64,000 bases of DNA from Enterococcus moraviensis ATCC BAA-383 (GCF_000407445.1 NZ_ASWB01000001.1:558001-622000), one strand, 5' to 3'. Positions 32,991 to 44,356 are shown, counted from the first letter of the stretch. Notes: generated by a model not told the origin, from the letters alone. Numbers and translations are program-made.

Positions 32991-34397
32991 TTATTTTTTA
33001 AAATAGAAAAATGTTTTGGTCCCTTGCTCACTAGAGGTTATTTCTAATTTGCCACGTAGTTTTTCTTTGACATAACTTGTCACGATTTGTAGACCTAAAT
33101 TATTTTGACCTTTTTTGTTTTGCTGATAACCGATACCATTGTCTTCGATAGAGATGTTGACATATTGATTTTTTTCATAAACTCTCACCTGGATATGTCC
33201 CTGTTTACGATCAATAAAAGCATGGTCATAACAATTTTGAATCAATTCATTTACTACTAAAGCAATCGTAACAACTGTATCGCTTTCTAAAATCAATTGG
33301 GTTTCAATTTCTGAATCGATGGTAATATGATAAAGGTTTTCGTAGCAACGGTGCATATTCTCGACGACTGAGTCTAAGACAGATTTCAAAGAGATATCAT
33401 CTTCCAGTTGTTTGGAAAGAAGCTCATGCGTTCTTGCAATAGCCATGATTCGATACACACTTTCTGTCAAAACTTTTTTTGCTTCATCCGTTTGACAGCG
33501 TCTTGCTTGAATGCTTAAAATTGACACAACGCTTTGCAGATTATTTTTCACGCGATGGTGGATTTCTTTGATGACAACGGCTTTGTCACTGATTTCTGCT
33601 TCTTTTTTGCGTACTTCAGTAACATCATGAATAATCACGATGACTGTTCCTTCAGCTTCATCAAAAATGTATTTCATTTCAAAATATAAATTGCCAAATT
33701 TGATTTCTTTTTCCATTGAACTGGCGACATCATTTCTAGATCTTAAATAATTCAATTGCTCAAACGTTGACATGTCTAAGGATAAATTATCATAATGCAT
33801 ACCAAGAATATCTTCTAAATACCCAAATTCGTGATAATAGGATTCTGCGGCACGATTCATTTGGACTAAATACCCTTTTCGATTAAAAATCAAGATTCCT
33901 TCATCTATATTATCTGTTACGAATTCTTTTGAGGTAATCGGAATTGGAATATTCTGGTAGTTTTTTGCTTCACTTTGAGCAACTAAAAAGTTTTTCATTT
34001 TTTCATCGACTGAATCTTCCACAATCACAACACCTATATTTTTTCTTTGATTCCGAATTGGGTAAACCCGTTGGCGTACCATTACATTTTCTTGAGAACG
34101 AGCAAGTAAGCCAACTGTGTTTAATGACGTTTCAAAGGTGCGATAAACAGCTGCTTCATTTTTTCGCTGGGCCTTTTCGCCAACAATGTTTTTGGAGTAC
34201 AGCGATTGTTTCGACAATGGCTCTCTTTGGAAAATCACCACAGCATCGCCAGTCAGTTCATTGATAACATCAATAAATACATCGTTATCTGGGTATAAAT
34301 TTCTCGTCAAAATATGATTTGCTTGTGTGATCAATTCGTTGATATCTTCTTTAGACAGCTCGGTATATTCTTTGCATAGCTTTTTGATTTGTTGCAT
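32991..34397 (-). CDS. eutW: Ethanolamine sensor histidine kinase EutW
   Basis: About 468 residues; the start is uncertain (ATG 34397 or 34409, TTG 34421; none has a good binding site). N-terminal sensor domain (about 1-150, MQQIKKLCKEYTELSKEDIN), a PAS domain (about 165-270, DNIDEGILIFNRKGYLVQMN), then a HisKA_2-type dimerisation/phosphoacceptor IKEIHHRVKNNLQSVVSIL and an ATPase domain (VVNELIQNCYDHA, IEDNGIGYQ, NLGLQIV). No TM, so it senses cytoplasmic ethanolamine. It phosphorylates EutV and is encoded just after it. Confidence 0.92.
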   Translation of the reverse strand: MQQIKKLCKEYTELSKEDINELITQANHILTRNLYPDNDVFIDVINELTGDAVVIFQREPLSKQSLYSKNIVGEKAQRKNEAAVYRTFETSLNTVGLLARSQENVMVRQRVYPIRNQRKNIGVVIVEDSVDEKMKNFLVAQSEAKNYQNIPIPITSKEFVTDNIDEGILIFNRKGYLVQMNRAAESYYHEFGYLEDILGMHYDNLSLDMSTFEQLNYLRSRNDVASSMEKEIKFGNLYFEMKYIFDEAEGTVIVIIHDVTEVRKKEAEISDKAVVIKEIHHRVKNNLQSVVSILSIQARRCQTDEAKKVLTESVYRIMAIARTHELLSKQLEDDISLKSVLDSVVENMHRCYENLYHITIDSEIETQLILESDTVVTIALVVNELIQNCYDHAFIDRKQGHIQVRVYEKNQYVNISIEDNGIGYQQNKKGQNNLGLQIVTSYVKEKLRGKLEITSSEQGTKTFFYFKK

Positions 34398-34401
34398 TGA
34401 A

Positions 34402-34974
34402 TTAATCATCAGAAGCCACAAACATTTCGGCGATCTCAGCGATTGGACAACGTTTATTCATACTTAACTCTCTTAATAATTGATATGCTTGATCTTCAGA
34501 TAAATTTTGTTCTACCATAATGATTCCTTTGGCTTTTTCGATCAATTTTCGATCTGACAATTTTTTTGTTAACTTCTCTAGCGAAACTTCATATTCTCTT
34601 GCTTTCGTTCCAGTTGCAATCGCAACTTCAACCATTGGTGTCAGTGATTTTTCCATAATTGGTTTAATCAAGTAGCCGCTAATGCCATACTTTTTAGCTT
34701 TTTCTATGTTCTCTTTATCGCTATAAGCAGTTAAAAGAATAATCGCTTTCGCATATTTCTCTGCTAAAATTTTCTTACTAGCTTTTAGTCCGTCTAAAAG
34801 CGGCATACTGATATCCATGATCACAAGGTCGGGGTGATGGGTTTTACAAAGTTCGATGGCTTCGATCCCGTCGGCAGCTTCACCTACTACATTGTAGTTT
34901 TCAGCTTCCAGCATCCCCCGGATATCCATTCTTGTAATAGGTTCATCGTCTACAATGACAATTCTTCCGTTCAT
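34402..34974 (-). CDS. eutV: ANTAR response regulator EutV
   Basis: 190 residues. Receiver domain: acidic pair DDE at 9-11, phospho-acceptor D54 in VIMDISMP, then LLTAY and the lysine in SGYLIKP. Short coiled linker (about 125-140), then an ANTAR RNA-binding domain (KLIEKAKGIIMVEQNLSEDQAYQLLRELSMNKRCPIAEIA, given in part). It binds paired A1/G4 hairpins in nascent RNA and prevents termination. Such target elements are visible before eutG and eutA, and possibly before the corrinoid operon. Confidence 0.95.
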   Translation of the reverse strand: MNGRIVIVDDEPITRMDIRGMLEAENYNVVGEAADGIEAIELCKTHHPDLVIMDISMPLLDGLKASKKILAEKYAKAIILLTAYSDKENIEKAKKYGISGYLIKPIMEKSLTPMVEVAIATGTKAREYEVSLEKLTKKLSDRKLIEKAKGIIMVEQNLSEDQAYQLLRELSMNKRCPIAEIAEMFVASDD

Positions 34975-34994
34975 AATGGTTCATCCTTTTCTGT

Positions 34995-35339
34995 TTATGT
35001 TTTTGTTATATGGGTTTCATTAAATCCCAAAATAGTGCCTAATCCGGTCAAAACTTCTGACAGAGCAGATTCTACTGAGGAAACATCCCCTGTGATTACA
35101 ACTGAACCGCTAAAGCGATCAATGAAGCCGATAGAGATATCACCAGCTTTAGTGGCAATATCAACAGCAATGATTGCCGCTTCACTAGGGGTGATCGTTA
35201 AAATCCCGATTGCATTCGTTTGAACATCGACTAATCCGAGTTTTTCGTAAATTTCAGGATTAGGATTAGCAATAATATGGGCTAGTGTTATTTGCTTGCC
35301 GGGTACGTATTCTTGAATCATTCGTTGTTTTTCAGTCAA
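34995..35339 (-). CDS. eutS: Microcompartment shell protein EutS
   Basis: 114 residues from a TTG start at 35339, chosen because AGAGGTG lies 6 bases before it and the protein then begins [15 protein letters not shown], matching E. coli EutS (MDKERIIQEFVPGKQ). A circularly permuted BMC domain: [37 protein letters not shown], and [13 protein letters not shown]. EutS forms bent hexamers that may seed curvature. The longer reading frame to 35375 is unlikely. Confidence 0.93.
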   Translation of the reverse strand: MTEKQRMIQEYVPGKQITLAHIIANPNPEIYEKLGLVDVQTNAIGILTITPSEAAIIAVDIATKAGDISIGFIDRFSGSVVITGDVSSVESALSEVLTGLGTILGFNETHITKT

Positions 35340-35399
35340 ACAGCTCACCTCTTTTTTACTAGTTAACAGTAACATGATGTATCCTTTAAAGAAACGTTC

Positions 35400-36533
35400 T
35401 TATTTAACCTTGTCTAGAATGTCTTCGATTGCTTTTTTAGTCGGAACTCTTGGGTTTGTTGCGGTACAGCCATCAAGCATAGCTCCTTCAGCAATCTCCG
35501 ACTTGAATTTTTCAACGGTTTCTGTATTTACGCCTGCTTGTTTTAATGTTGTTGGGATTCCTAATTGTTTCTTTAATTTTTCAATCCCTCGAACCAAATG
35601 TTTCACACCTAATTTTTCTGTTGACTTTTCATACCCAATTAATTCAGCCAAGTAAGCATATTTGGCTGCCGTTGGTTGATTATAGGCTTGCTATGATTTA
35701 CCGTAGCCTGCATTATATTGTATCACTTCACTTAATAAAATCGCATTCAAACGTCCATGAGCTACGTGAAGTTTAGCACCAGCAGCATGGGCGATGCCAT
35801 GATTAAGTCCTAATGAAGTCAAATTAAATGCCATTCCAGCCATGCAAGAGGCATAATGCATTTTCTCTCGTGCCTCTAGGTCTGATCCATCTTGATAACA
35901 ACGTACTACGTAATCAAATACAAGTACAACGACTTTCTCACACAAGGCATCAGAAAAATCATTTGCTTTTGTTGAAACATAGGCTTCTAATGCATGAGTC
36001 AAAACGTCCATTCCTGTATCCGCCGTGATATTTCTCGGAGCACTGATGACTAATTCAAATGCAAGATACGTTTCATCTGGCTGAATTTCAGCTGTGACTA
36101 AAGGATATTTAACCCCTTTGTCCTGATTGGTGATTACCGAAAAATTGGTTACCTCAGAGCCTGTCCCACTCGTTGTCGGAATCACAATAAATGTCAGATC
36201 TTCGATTTTCCCCAGTTGCTTCCCGAAAAATTTCATTGCTTTTGCTGCATCAATCGGCGAACCGCCACCTACTGCAATCAGTAGTGTCGGGGCAAAAGAT
36301 GCCATTGATTCAATCCCACTTATAACGTTTTCAATTGGCGGATCGGGAATCACGTTGCTAAAGATTTTTAGTTCATTTTGCTCTTGTAAGTGCATTGTAA
36401 TAGTCTCTATTTTATTCGATTGAACCATAAATGGGTCTGTCACAATAAAAATCCGCTGATTTTGGTAGCGATTTAATCCTTGCAAGACATGTTCTCCAAT
36501 ATGAAGTTTGGTTGGAAAAGTAATTGTTTCCAT
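35400..36533 (-). pseudogene. eutG: Iron-containing alcohol dehydrogenase EutG, interrupted by an in-frame TAG
   Basis: From the ATG at 36533 (AAAGGAG 6 bases upstream) the frame encodes METITFPTKLHIGEH ... up to NAGYGKS, then TAG at 35691-35693, then the same frame continues QAYNQPTAAKYAYLAELIG to a TAA at 35400. Without the stop it would be about 377 residues, normal for this family. Present before the stop: VGGGSPIDAAKAM (NAD site), HALEAYVST and LNHGIAHAAGAKLHVAHGRLN (metal histidines). The lost part is the C-terminal helical domain, about 97 residues. The enzyme would reduce acetaldehyde to ethanol and regenerate NAD+. Likely a nonsense mutation; readthrough or a base error is possible. 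Confidence 0.85.
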
Positions 36534-36551
36534 CGGATTCTCCTTTCGTTT

Positions 36552-36635
36552 CTTCAAAAAAAGCCGCAAAAAAGACAACGATCATCTTTTCAGCAGCTTC
36601 TTTGCTTGCTTAAAAAACACTACTTTGTGTTTTTT
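36552..36635 (-). promoter_or_regulatory. EutV (ANTAR) antitermination element before eutG
   Basis: Hairpin 1 (36612-36635): AAAAAACAC, loop AAAGTA, GTGTTTTTT. Hairpin 2 (36593-36609): GC-A-AGC, loop AAAGAA, GCT-GC. Both loops show A1 and G4. The terminator (36585-36599 with 36561-36575, AAGCTGCTGAAAAGA with TCTTTTTTGCGGCTT) is followed by TTTTTTT and takes the 3' arm of hairpin 2. The arrangement matches the known EutV targets. It lies downstream of the riboswitch on the same transcript. Confidence 0.9.
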
Positions 36636-36799
36636 GTATTTACTTTTATAGATTATTCATTTTTAACCACAAAAAATAGGCCTGATTCACCGTTGTACTT
36701 CATCGTACATACACCACATTTTCGTGCTTACTAATCAAGATTGTTCTCTCTTAAAAAGTAATCGTTATGTGTTCTATTGTTTTGCCTCGAAACAATAGT

Positions 36800-36915
36800 A
36801 CGGAATGTATTGATTTAGAAAGACCTGACTTATAGCAGTAATGCTCTTCACAGTGGCGGGACCGTATTGGAATCGAACCAAACTTCCATCTAAATAAATA
36901 CCTATTCAATTTCTA
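36800..36915 (-). ncRNA. Adenosylcobalamin riboswitch (EutX-like leader)
   Basis: Minus strand: AGATGGAAG, TTGGTTCGATTCCAATAC, the core GGTCCCGCCACTGTGA (36848-36863) and a B12-box-like AAGTCAGGTCTTTCT near 36818-36832. A strong hairpin CTATTGTTT / AAACAATAG follows (about 36772-36800). In Enterococcus faecalis and Listeria the same arrangement yields a regulatory RNA (EutX/Rli55) whose ANTAR hairpins sequester EutV unless B12 causes early termination. The same role here is inferred from the layout. Confidence 0.9.
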
Positions 36916-36922
36916 CATTTGT

Positions 36923-36950
36923 ATTATAGCACAATCAAAAAAAGAAACAA
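36923..36950 (-). promoter_or_regulatory. Promoter of the riboswitch/eutG leader
   Basis: TTGTTT (36945-36950), 16-bp spacer, extended -10 TGCTATAAT (TATAAT at 36923-36928) on the minus strand. Confidence 0.75.
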
Positions 36951-37051
36951 GTTTTTATTAAAAAAAATATTTTATCCCCTTTCCACCAAATTCAACCTAT
37001 TTTTGGTTATAATGAAGCAAACGAATCTTGTAAAAAAAAAGAAGGTGCCAA

Positions 37052-37984
37052 ATGAAAACAGAACGATTATTAGCAATCATCATGATTTTACTTGAAAAAA
37101 AACAAGTCAGTGCTTCCAAATTGGCTGAAATGTTAGAAGTGTCCATGCGAACAATTTATAGAGATATCAACTCGCTAAGTGAAGCTGGAATTCCCGTAAC
37201 TTCTTTTCCTGGTGTCAATGGTGGAATCCAAATTATGGATAACTATAAAATAGATAAACAATTTTTTACGTCATCTGATATTACCTCTTTGTTGATTGCG
37301 CTAGAAAGCTTATCTAATAACGTATCCCCTATTCAAACAAGCCAAACGTTTGAGAAACTAAAAACGTTAGTACCCAGTCAATTTCTAGATGAAATCGAAT
37401 TTAAAACGAATCAAATTGTAATTGATTTAACACCATGGACCAGCAACCATACGTTACAACCTTTTTTAGAGGTAGTAAAAGCTGGAATGGATCAACAACG
37501 TGTACTTTCTTTTGATTATGAGGACAATCAAGGAAGAAAAACTCAAAGAACAGTGGAACCTTATCGTCTCGTTCTAAAGGAAATCAGCTGGTATTTACAA
37601 GCATATTGCTTAGAAAAAGCTGATTTTAGAACGTTTAAAATTTCTAGGATGAGTGAATTAGCATTAGTAGCGTCACATTTTGATCTTCGAGAATTTAAAA
37701 CAACAGCGCTAGGAAAAGAGCCATTCTACGGTAAAGAATTCACAACAATCACATTGAAAGTAACCCACAAAATCAAGGAACAGTTGTGTGATAAATTTGG
37801 GCAACTACCATTTTCCCCTACGGATGATCCTGAAAAGGTGATCGTTGACTTTCCTTTTATGGAAGATGACTTTGGCTATCATCTTCTTTTAGGTTTTGGC
37901 TGTCAATGCGAGTGTATACAGCCAAAACACGTGAGAACTGAATTAAAACGACGTCTTACAGATATGTTGGCGATGTATCAATAA
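37052..37984 (+). CDS. YafY-type HTH/WYL-domain transcription regulator
   Basis: 310 residues: N-terminal HTH_11 (MKTERLLAIIMILLEKKQVSASKLAEMLEVSMRTIYRDINSL, in part) and a C-terminal WYL domain (about 140-225: VLSFDYEDNQGRKTQRTVEPYRLVLKEISWYLQAYC, with RTFKISRMSEL). WYL proteins sense small molecules or nucleic acids. AAGAAGG lies 7 bases before the ATG. It stands alone between the eut locus (divergent) and dnaJ (convergent); its target is unknown. Confidence 0.88.
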   Translation: MKTERLLAIIMILLEKKQVSASKLAEMLEVSMRTIYRDINSLSEAGIPVTSFPGVNGGIQIMDNYKIDKQFFTSSDITSLLIALESLSNNVSPIQTSQTFEKLKTLVPSQFLDEIEFKTNQIVIDLTPWTSNHTLQPFLEVVKAGMDQQRVLSFDYEDNQGRKTQRTVEPYRLVLKEISWYLQAYCLEKADFRTFKISRMSELALVASHFDLREFKTTALGKEPFYGKEFTTITLKVTHKIKEQLCDKFGQLPFSPTDDPEKVIVDFPFMEDDFGYHLLLGFGCQCECIQPKHVRTELKRRLTDMLAMYQ

Positions 37985-38033
37985 AAAAAGCACCTCAAAT
38001 TGGATAGTGTTTATCCAATTTGAGGTGCTTTTT
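37984..38033. terminator. Bidirectional terminator between the WYL gene and dnaJ
   Basis: About 20-bp stem starting AAAAGCACCTCAAATTGGAT with a short loop near 38008-38011 and A/T runs on both flanks; it ends both convergent transcripts. Confidence 0.92.
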
Positions 38034-38036
38034 AGA

Positions 38037-39203
38037 TTATTTCTTTTTCTTACCGCCGAAAGCATCTTTCATTTTATCGAAAAAGCCTTCTTCTTGTTGT
38101 TCACTTACGCTTTGACCACCCGCTTTAGCAAATGTACGAAGTGCTTCTTTTTGTTCATCGTTTAAATTTTTAGGCGTGATGATTTTCACTTTTACATGTT
38201 GATCACCATTGGCACCTCCACGTAAGCGTGGTGCTCCTTTGCCTCTTAAACGGAAATTCGTTTCTGTTTGAGTACCAGCAGGGATTTTTAGTTTTACATC
38301 ACCATGCACAGTTGGTACTTTGATTTCATCACCAAGTGCTGCTTGAACAAAACTTAATGGTAAATCATAATAGATTTCTGACCCTTCACGATCAAAAATA
38401 TCACTTTCTTCTACATTGAATACCACATATAAATCACCGTATGGTCCACCATTCATGCCAGCTTCACCTTGGTTTGCCAAACGCATTTGTTGTCCATCCT
38501 CAACTCCAGCAGGAACATTGACTTTGACTTTATGCGCTTTTTTCTCATGACCAGAGCCATGACAAGTTGGACATGGTTCTTTGATTTCTTTTCCTGTTCC
38601 ATGACAAACATCACACGTTTGACGACTCATTACACGACCAAGTGGCGTTTGACGTTCCACATTGATTGAACCAGATCCGTGACATTTATGACACGTTTCA
38701 GGATGCGTACCAGGTTTTGCTCCATTACCACCACAGGTTTCGCAGTTATCTTCACGGTTGTACTTGATCTCTTTTTCTACACCAAAAATTGCTTCCTCAA
38801 ACTTCAGGTTAACAGTATATTGTAAATCGGCCCCTTGTCTTGGAGCAGTCGGATCGACACTACGTGAACCTCCACCAAAGAATGAATCAAAAATGTCCTC
38901 AAATCCACCAAAACCACTGCTAGAAAAACCGCCACCGCCGAAGCCGCCAAAACCACCAGCGCCTCCACCGTAGTTTGGATCTGTTCCCGCATGCCCATAT
39001 TGATCATAAGCTGCTTTCTTTTGAGGATCGCTCAATACTTCATATGCTTCAGAAACTTCTTTGAATTTATCTTCTGCATCCGCTTCTTTATTGATATCTG
39101 GGTGATATTGTTTTGAAAGCTTACGGTAAGCTTTTTTTATTTCATCATCTGACGCACCTTTTGCAAGGCCTAAGACTTCATAATAATCTCTTTTCGTAGC
39201 CAT
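38037..39203 (-). CDS. dnaJ: Chaperone DnaJ (Hsp40)
   Basis: 388 residues: J-domain with HPD ([12 protein letters not shown]), G/F-rich linker (about 75-110), four CxxCxGxG zinc motifs ([32 protein letters not shown]) and C-terminal substrate domains. It stimulates the DnaK ATPase and delivers clients. It is separated from dnaK by about 200 bases with a hairpin at 39357-39390, so it may be partly uncoupled from the upstream genes. Confidence 0.97.
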   Translation of the reverse strand: MATKRDYYEVLGLAKGASDDEIKKAYRKLSKQYHPDINKEADAEDKFKEVSEAYEVLSDPQKKAAYDQYGHAGTDPNYGGGAGGFGGFGGGGFSSSGFGGFEDIFDSFFGGGSRSVDPTAPRQGADLQYTVNLKFEEAIFGVEKEIKYNREDNCETCGGNGAKPGTHPETCHKCHGSGSINVERQTPLGRVMSRQTCDVCHGTGKEIKEPCPTCHGSGHEKKAHKVKVNVPAGVEDGQQMRLANQGEAGMNGGPYGDLYVVFNVEESDIFDREGSEIYYDLPLSFVQAALGDEIKVPTVHGDVKLKIPAGTQTETNFRLRGKGAPRLRGGANGDQHVKVKIITPKNLNDEQKEALRTFAKAGGQSVSEQQEEGFFDKMKDAFGGKKKK

Positions 39204-39356
39204 TAGTTCCCCTCCAACTATTATTCCATTTATTCTAAAAAAGAATCGACGCTAACTTATTTGTATAAAAACATCGTTGTAATCATACCACAAATCACGC
39301 AAAAGAAAAATAGCTTCACTTAATTTGCCTTTCAACTTCTTCTACAAATAAAGATA

Positions 39357-39390
39357 GGCAAAGACCAAAGCGATGACTTTGGTCTTTGCC
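39357..39390 (-). terminator. Terminator/attenuator between dnaK and dnaJ
   Basis: 14-bp perfect stem GGCAAAGACCAAAG / CTTTGGTCTTTGCC with a 6-base loop. The minus-strand tail is TATCTTTATTTG. It probably lowers dnaJ expression relative to dnaK. Confidence 0.8.
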
Positions 39391-39410
39391 AGCTTGTTAA
39401 CGATCAATGA

Positions 39411-41285
<1,875 letters not shown>

Positions 41286-41309
41286 TTATACAAACATTGT
41301 ATTATGCTG

Positions 41310-41852
41310 CTACTGGGCAACGATAACCATGCTTGCTCGTAAAACACGATCATGTAACTTATAGCCTTTTTGCAAAACTTCAACGATTGTATCGGCAGGT
41401 GTTTCATCACTTGCAGGAATCGTTTGGACTGCTTGATGTAAATTAGGATCAAATACTTCACCCATTGTCGGGATTTCTTCGATACCTTCTTCTTTCAATG
41501 CAGCTTGTAAACTTTCAAGAACCATCGAGATTCCTTTTTTCAAGCTTGCGCCTTGCTCGTCATCTACTTCAATTGCCATTGCACGTTCTAAATTATCAAG
41601 AGAAGGCAATAATTTTTTACCTAAATCCTGTGAACGGTAACGAACAAGTAGCTCGCGTTCATTTTTGAAACGATTGCTCATATTGGCAATTTCAGCACGG
41701 GCTCTTAAAAATTTATCTTCCATTTCTGATAAATCAGCTTGCGCTTTTTCTAATTCAGTCATCTCAGTTTCCGTTTCAGAACCCCCGGAATCATCAATTG
41801 CTTCTGTGCGCTCTTCTTGAATTTCTTCATTTGTTTCTTCTTTATTACTCAC
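41310..41852 (-). CDS. grpE: Nucleotide exchange factor GrpE
   Basis: 180 residues from a GTG start at 41852 (AAGGGAAG 8 bases upstream); the ATG at 41873 has no binding site. Acidic N-terminus, long helix ([26 protein letters not shown] in part), and the beta domain [32 protein letters not shown]-like motif [18 protein letters not shown]. It releases ADP from DnaK. Confidence 0.95.
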   Translation of the reverse strand: MSNKEETNEEIQEERTEAIDDSGGSETETEMTELEKAQADLSEMEDKFLRARAEIANMSNRFKNERELLVRYRSQDLGKKLLPSLDNLERAMAIEVDDEQGASLKKGISMVLESLQAALKEEGIEEIPTMGEVFDPNLHQAVQTIPASDETPADTIVEVLQKGYKLHDRVLRASMVIVAQ

Positions 41853-41914
41853 TCTGGCAACTTCCCTTCTCATTTCCGTAGAATTATTAGAATTCTATAT
41901 ATTTAACTTTTTAC

Positions 41915-42952
41915 TTATTCATCAAGAAAACGATAATAAGCACCAAGTTTTGAAGCTAATTCATCGCGGAATACATCCACGAGGCCAAACATTTTTGAAT
42001 ACGGCATGCTAGTAGGTCCTAATAAAGCAATCGTTCCTTTGCCATGTCCTGTTACTTCATATGTCGCGGTAATCATACTCATATTGTCCAGTAAATCATT
42101 TCCTATCTCTGATCCAATACGAATTGCGATCGGTGATTCTGCTTCTGCGGTTAACAAATGCGTGATAGCATCTGTATTTTGCATAAAGGAATAAACTGAT
42201 TTTAATTGATCGATATCTTGTTTTATACCAAAATCTAACACATTCATTCGACCACTGACGAATACTTTTTCTTCGAATGCATGACCTAACATTGCATCGA
42301 ATAAATTCATCATGCCATCTGGTGTTTGAAAATAACGGTGTAAAATCATCGGGATTTCCGTTCTCAAGCGATGGTAAACTGTTAATAACGGTTGCCCAAC
42401 AAGCTTGTCGTTAATGATTTGTGTCATTTTTTCAAGATCTTGGCTAGAAACTGAAGCTGGAATGGCAAATACTTGGCTTTCAACATTCCCTTTATCTGTG
42501 ACGATCACAGCAATAATCTGACGATCATTTAAAGGAACGATCCGAAATCCAGTTAGTCTACGTTCTTTCACTTCAGGACCTAAAGAAAAGGCAGTATAGC
42601 TAGTCAAATTTGAAAGAATTTCAGCAGATTGTTCGATAATATCGTTGATTTCATGAAACTCTCTACCAAATGAATGACGAATCGTCTCTAATTCTTCTCG
42701 TTCGACTTCAGCTGGGCTGAGTAAATGATCCACATAGTAACGATAACCATCCATTGAAGGAATTCTACCAGAAGACGAATGCGTCTTTAGTAGTAATCCA
42801 TGTTCTTCTAAGGCTTTCATATCATTACGAATCGTTGCAGAACTTGACTTAATCCCTTGTTCCATCAATTTCTTTGACCCTACAGGATTTCCTGTATTCG
42901 TGTATTCTTGGATGATAAGTCGCAAAATATTCTTTTGTCTATCTGTTATCAT
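41915..42952 (-). CDS. hrcA: Heat-shock repressor HrcA
   Basis: 345 residues from the ATG at 42952 (AAGGGTGG 5 bases upstream). Winged HTH N-terminus (MITDRQKNILRLIIQEYTNTGNPVGSKKL, in part; SATIRNDMKALEEHGLL) and the HrcA C-domain (ALLGPTSMPYSKMFGLVDVFRDEL, in part). It binds the two CIRCE sites at 42968-42994 and 43051-43077 and is first in the operon, so it represses itself. Confidence 0.97.
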   Translation of the reverse strand: MITDRQKNILRLIIQEYTNTGNPVGSKKLMEQGIKSSSATIRNDMKALEEHGLLLKTHSSSGRIPSMDGYRYYVDHLLSPAEVEREELETIRHSFGREFHEINDIIEQSAEILSNLTSYTAFSLGPEVKERRLTGFRIVPLNDRQIIAVIVTDKGNVESQVFAIPASVSSQDLEKMTQIINDKLVGQPLLTVYHRLRTEIPMILHRYFQTPDGMMNLFDAMLGHAFEEKVFVSGRMNVLDFGIKQDIDQLKSVYSFMQNTDAITHLLTAEAESPIAIRIGSEIGNDLLDNMSMITATYEVTGHGKGTIALLGPTSMPYSKMFGLVDVFRDELASKLGAYYRFLDE

Positions 42953-42967
42953 AATTACCACCCTTCA

Positions 42968-42994
42968 TTAGCACTCATGTTATTCAAGTGCTAA
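42968..42994. promoter_or_regulatory. CIRCE operator 1
   Basis: TTAGCACTC, 9-base spacer, AAGTGCTAA; one mismatch from the perfect inverted repeat. It lies between the -10 box and hrcA. Confidence 0.95.
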
Positions 42995-43004
42995 TACAAT
43001 TATT

Positions 43005-43033
43005 AATATAGCAAGTTCTTGTTTAATTGTCAA
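43005..43033 (-). promoter_or_regulatory. Promoter of the hrcA operon
   Basis: TTGACA (43028-43033) and TATATT (43005-43010), 17-bp spacing on the minus strand, placed between the two CIRCE sites. Confidence 0.88.
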
Positions 43034-43050
43034 GAGAAAAACACACTTTT

Positions 43051-43077
43051 TTAGCACTCTTCATCATCGAGTGCTAA
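43051..43077. promoter_or_regulatory. CIRCE operator 2
   Basis: TTAGCACTC, 9-base spacer, GAGTGCTAA: a perfect CIRCE inverted repeat upstream of the -35 box. Confidence 0.96.
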
Positions 43078-43082
43078 ATCAA

Positions 43083-43126
43083 TAAAAAAGAACGAAAATA
43101 GATCTTGTATCACTCTACTTTCGTTC
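43083..43126 (-). terminator. Terminator of the hemW-like gene
   Basis: 12-bp stem GAACGAAAGTAG / CTATTTTCGTTC (one G-T pair) followed on the minus strand by TTTTTTATT. Confidence 0.85.
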
Positions 43127-43135
43127 CTTATATAC

Positions 43136-44296
43136 TTACTTTTCCTTATCAATTAGAAAAGCTTCAAACACATCATTTCCTACAAATAGTCCTTGTTCAG
43201 TTAACTGGATAGATTCTTCATTTTCCAGAAGCAAACCTTTTTGAATCAATTCTGGTATCGTTTTTTGATATACTTGATTTAACCCCAGCCCAAACTTCTC
43301 TTGGAATCGAATTTTTGAAACCCCTGCTTTTTTTCGTAACCCTAAGAATAATTCTTCTTCCATTTGATTATTCAAGGTCAGAATCTCTGTTTCAAGCGTC
43401 GGCAATTGATTGTCACGCAATGGTTTTAGATAATGCTGGATTGGACCATGATTTTTATAACGGGTATGGCCTAAATAACCACTAGCTCCTGCACCGAATC
43501 CATAATAATGATCATTATTCCAGTAAACTAGATTATGTTGACTCTCTTGTCCCTTTAAGGCAAAATTACTCACTTCATATTGATGACGTCCTGCTTTTTC
43601 CATAGCAACAATCGTTTCCTCAAACATTTGCGCTTCCACATCTTGATCTGGCAATTGTAAACGTCCTTGACGCACCCAATTCATAAACATTGTCTTATTC
43701 TCCAAAATCAAAGAGTATAACGAATAATGAGGCAAATCAAGCTCGATTGCACGTTTCAAGGTATCTCTAAAGCCTTCTAAGGTCTGACCTGGCAATGCAT
43801 AAATCAAATCGATACTGACATTTAGAAAATCTTCTTTTTCCAAGAATTTCATCGTTTCATAAACATCTTCTGCCGTATGTTTGCGTCCGATTTTTTTCAA
43901 TAGCTTATTATCAAATGTCTGAACGCCCATAGATAAACGATTTACACCATATTCTTTCATTACCAGTAACTTTTCTTGCGTTAAATCACCTGGATTCGCC
44001 TCGATTGTAAATTCATTTGCTGGATCAATCGGTAGTAATTCACGGACACCTTTTAACAATACGTCTAACTGCTTAGCTGATAAAGACGTTGGTGTTCCTC
44101 CTCCTATATAAATCGTTTCGGTCGTCTTGCTCGGATATTGCTCTTTGGTCAAACGAATCTCTTTTAAAAGACTTTGAATATATTCATCGACTGGCTGACC
44201 TTCCAAAAATACTTTATTGAAGTCGCAGTAAAAACAAATATGTTCGCAAAACGGAATATGTATGTAAGCTGAAATTTTTTTATTTTGGTTTTCCAA
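43136..44296 (-). CDS. hemW: HemW-like radical SAM protein
   Basis: 386 residues from a TTG start at 44296 (GGAGG upstream). N-terminal radical SAM motif CEHICFYCDF (CxxxCxxC), then TIYIGGGTPTSLS, NRLSMGVQTFDNKLLKKIGR, SIDLIYALPGQT, and a HemN C-terminal domain. The cysteine motif lacks the fourth Cys of true oxygen-independent coproporphyrinogen oxidases, as in HemW, which handles heme rather than making it. It usually lies next to the hrcA operon in Firmicutes, as here. Confidence 0.9.
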   Translation of the reverse strand: MENQNKKISAYIHIPFCEHICFYCDFNKVFLEGQPVDEYIQSLLKEIRLTKEQYPSKTTETIYIGGGTPTSLSAKQLDVLLKGVRELLPIDPANEFTIEANPGDLTQEKLLVMKEYGVNRLSMGVQTFDNKLLKKIGRKHTAEDVYETMKFLEKEDFLNVSIDLIYALPGQTLEGFRDTLKRAIELDLPHYSLYSLILENKTMFMNWVRQGRLQLPDQDVEAQMFEETIVAMEKAGRHQYEVSNFALKGQESQHNLVYWNNDHYYGFGAGASGYLGHTRYKNHGPIQHYLKPLRDNQLPTLETEILTLNNQMEEELFLGLRKKAGVSKIRFQEKFGLGLNQVYQKTIPELIQKGLLLENEESIQLTEQGLFVGNDVFEAFLIDKEK

Positions 44297-44314
44297 TTTT
44301 TTATTCCTCCAATT

Positions 44315-44356
44315 TAGAAGTCTTCTATTTATAAACCACTATATAGAAGACGTCTC
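44315..44356. repeat. Inverted repeat upstream of the hemW-like gene
   Basis: AGAAGTCTTCTAT and its near-complement ATAGAAGACGTCT (13 bp, one mismatch) around a 16-base loop. It is not followed by a T-run. The rest of the gap 44357-44540 shows no gene or clear signal. Confidence 0.5.
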
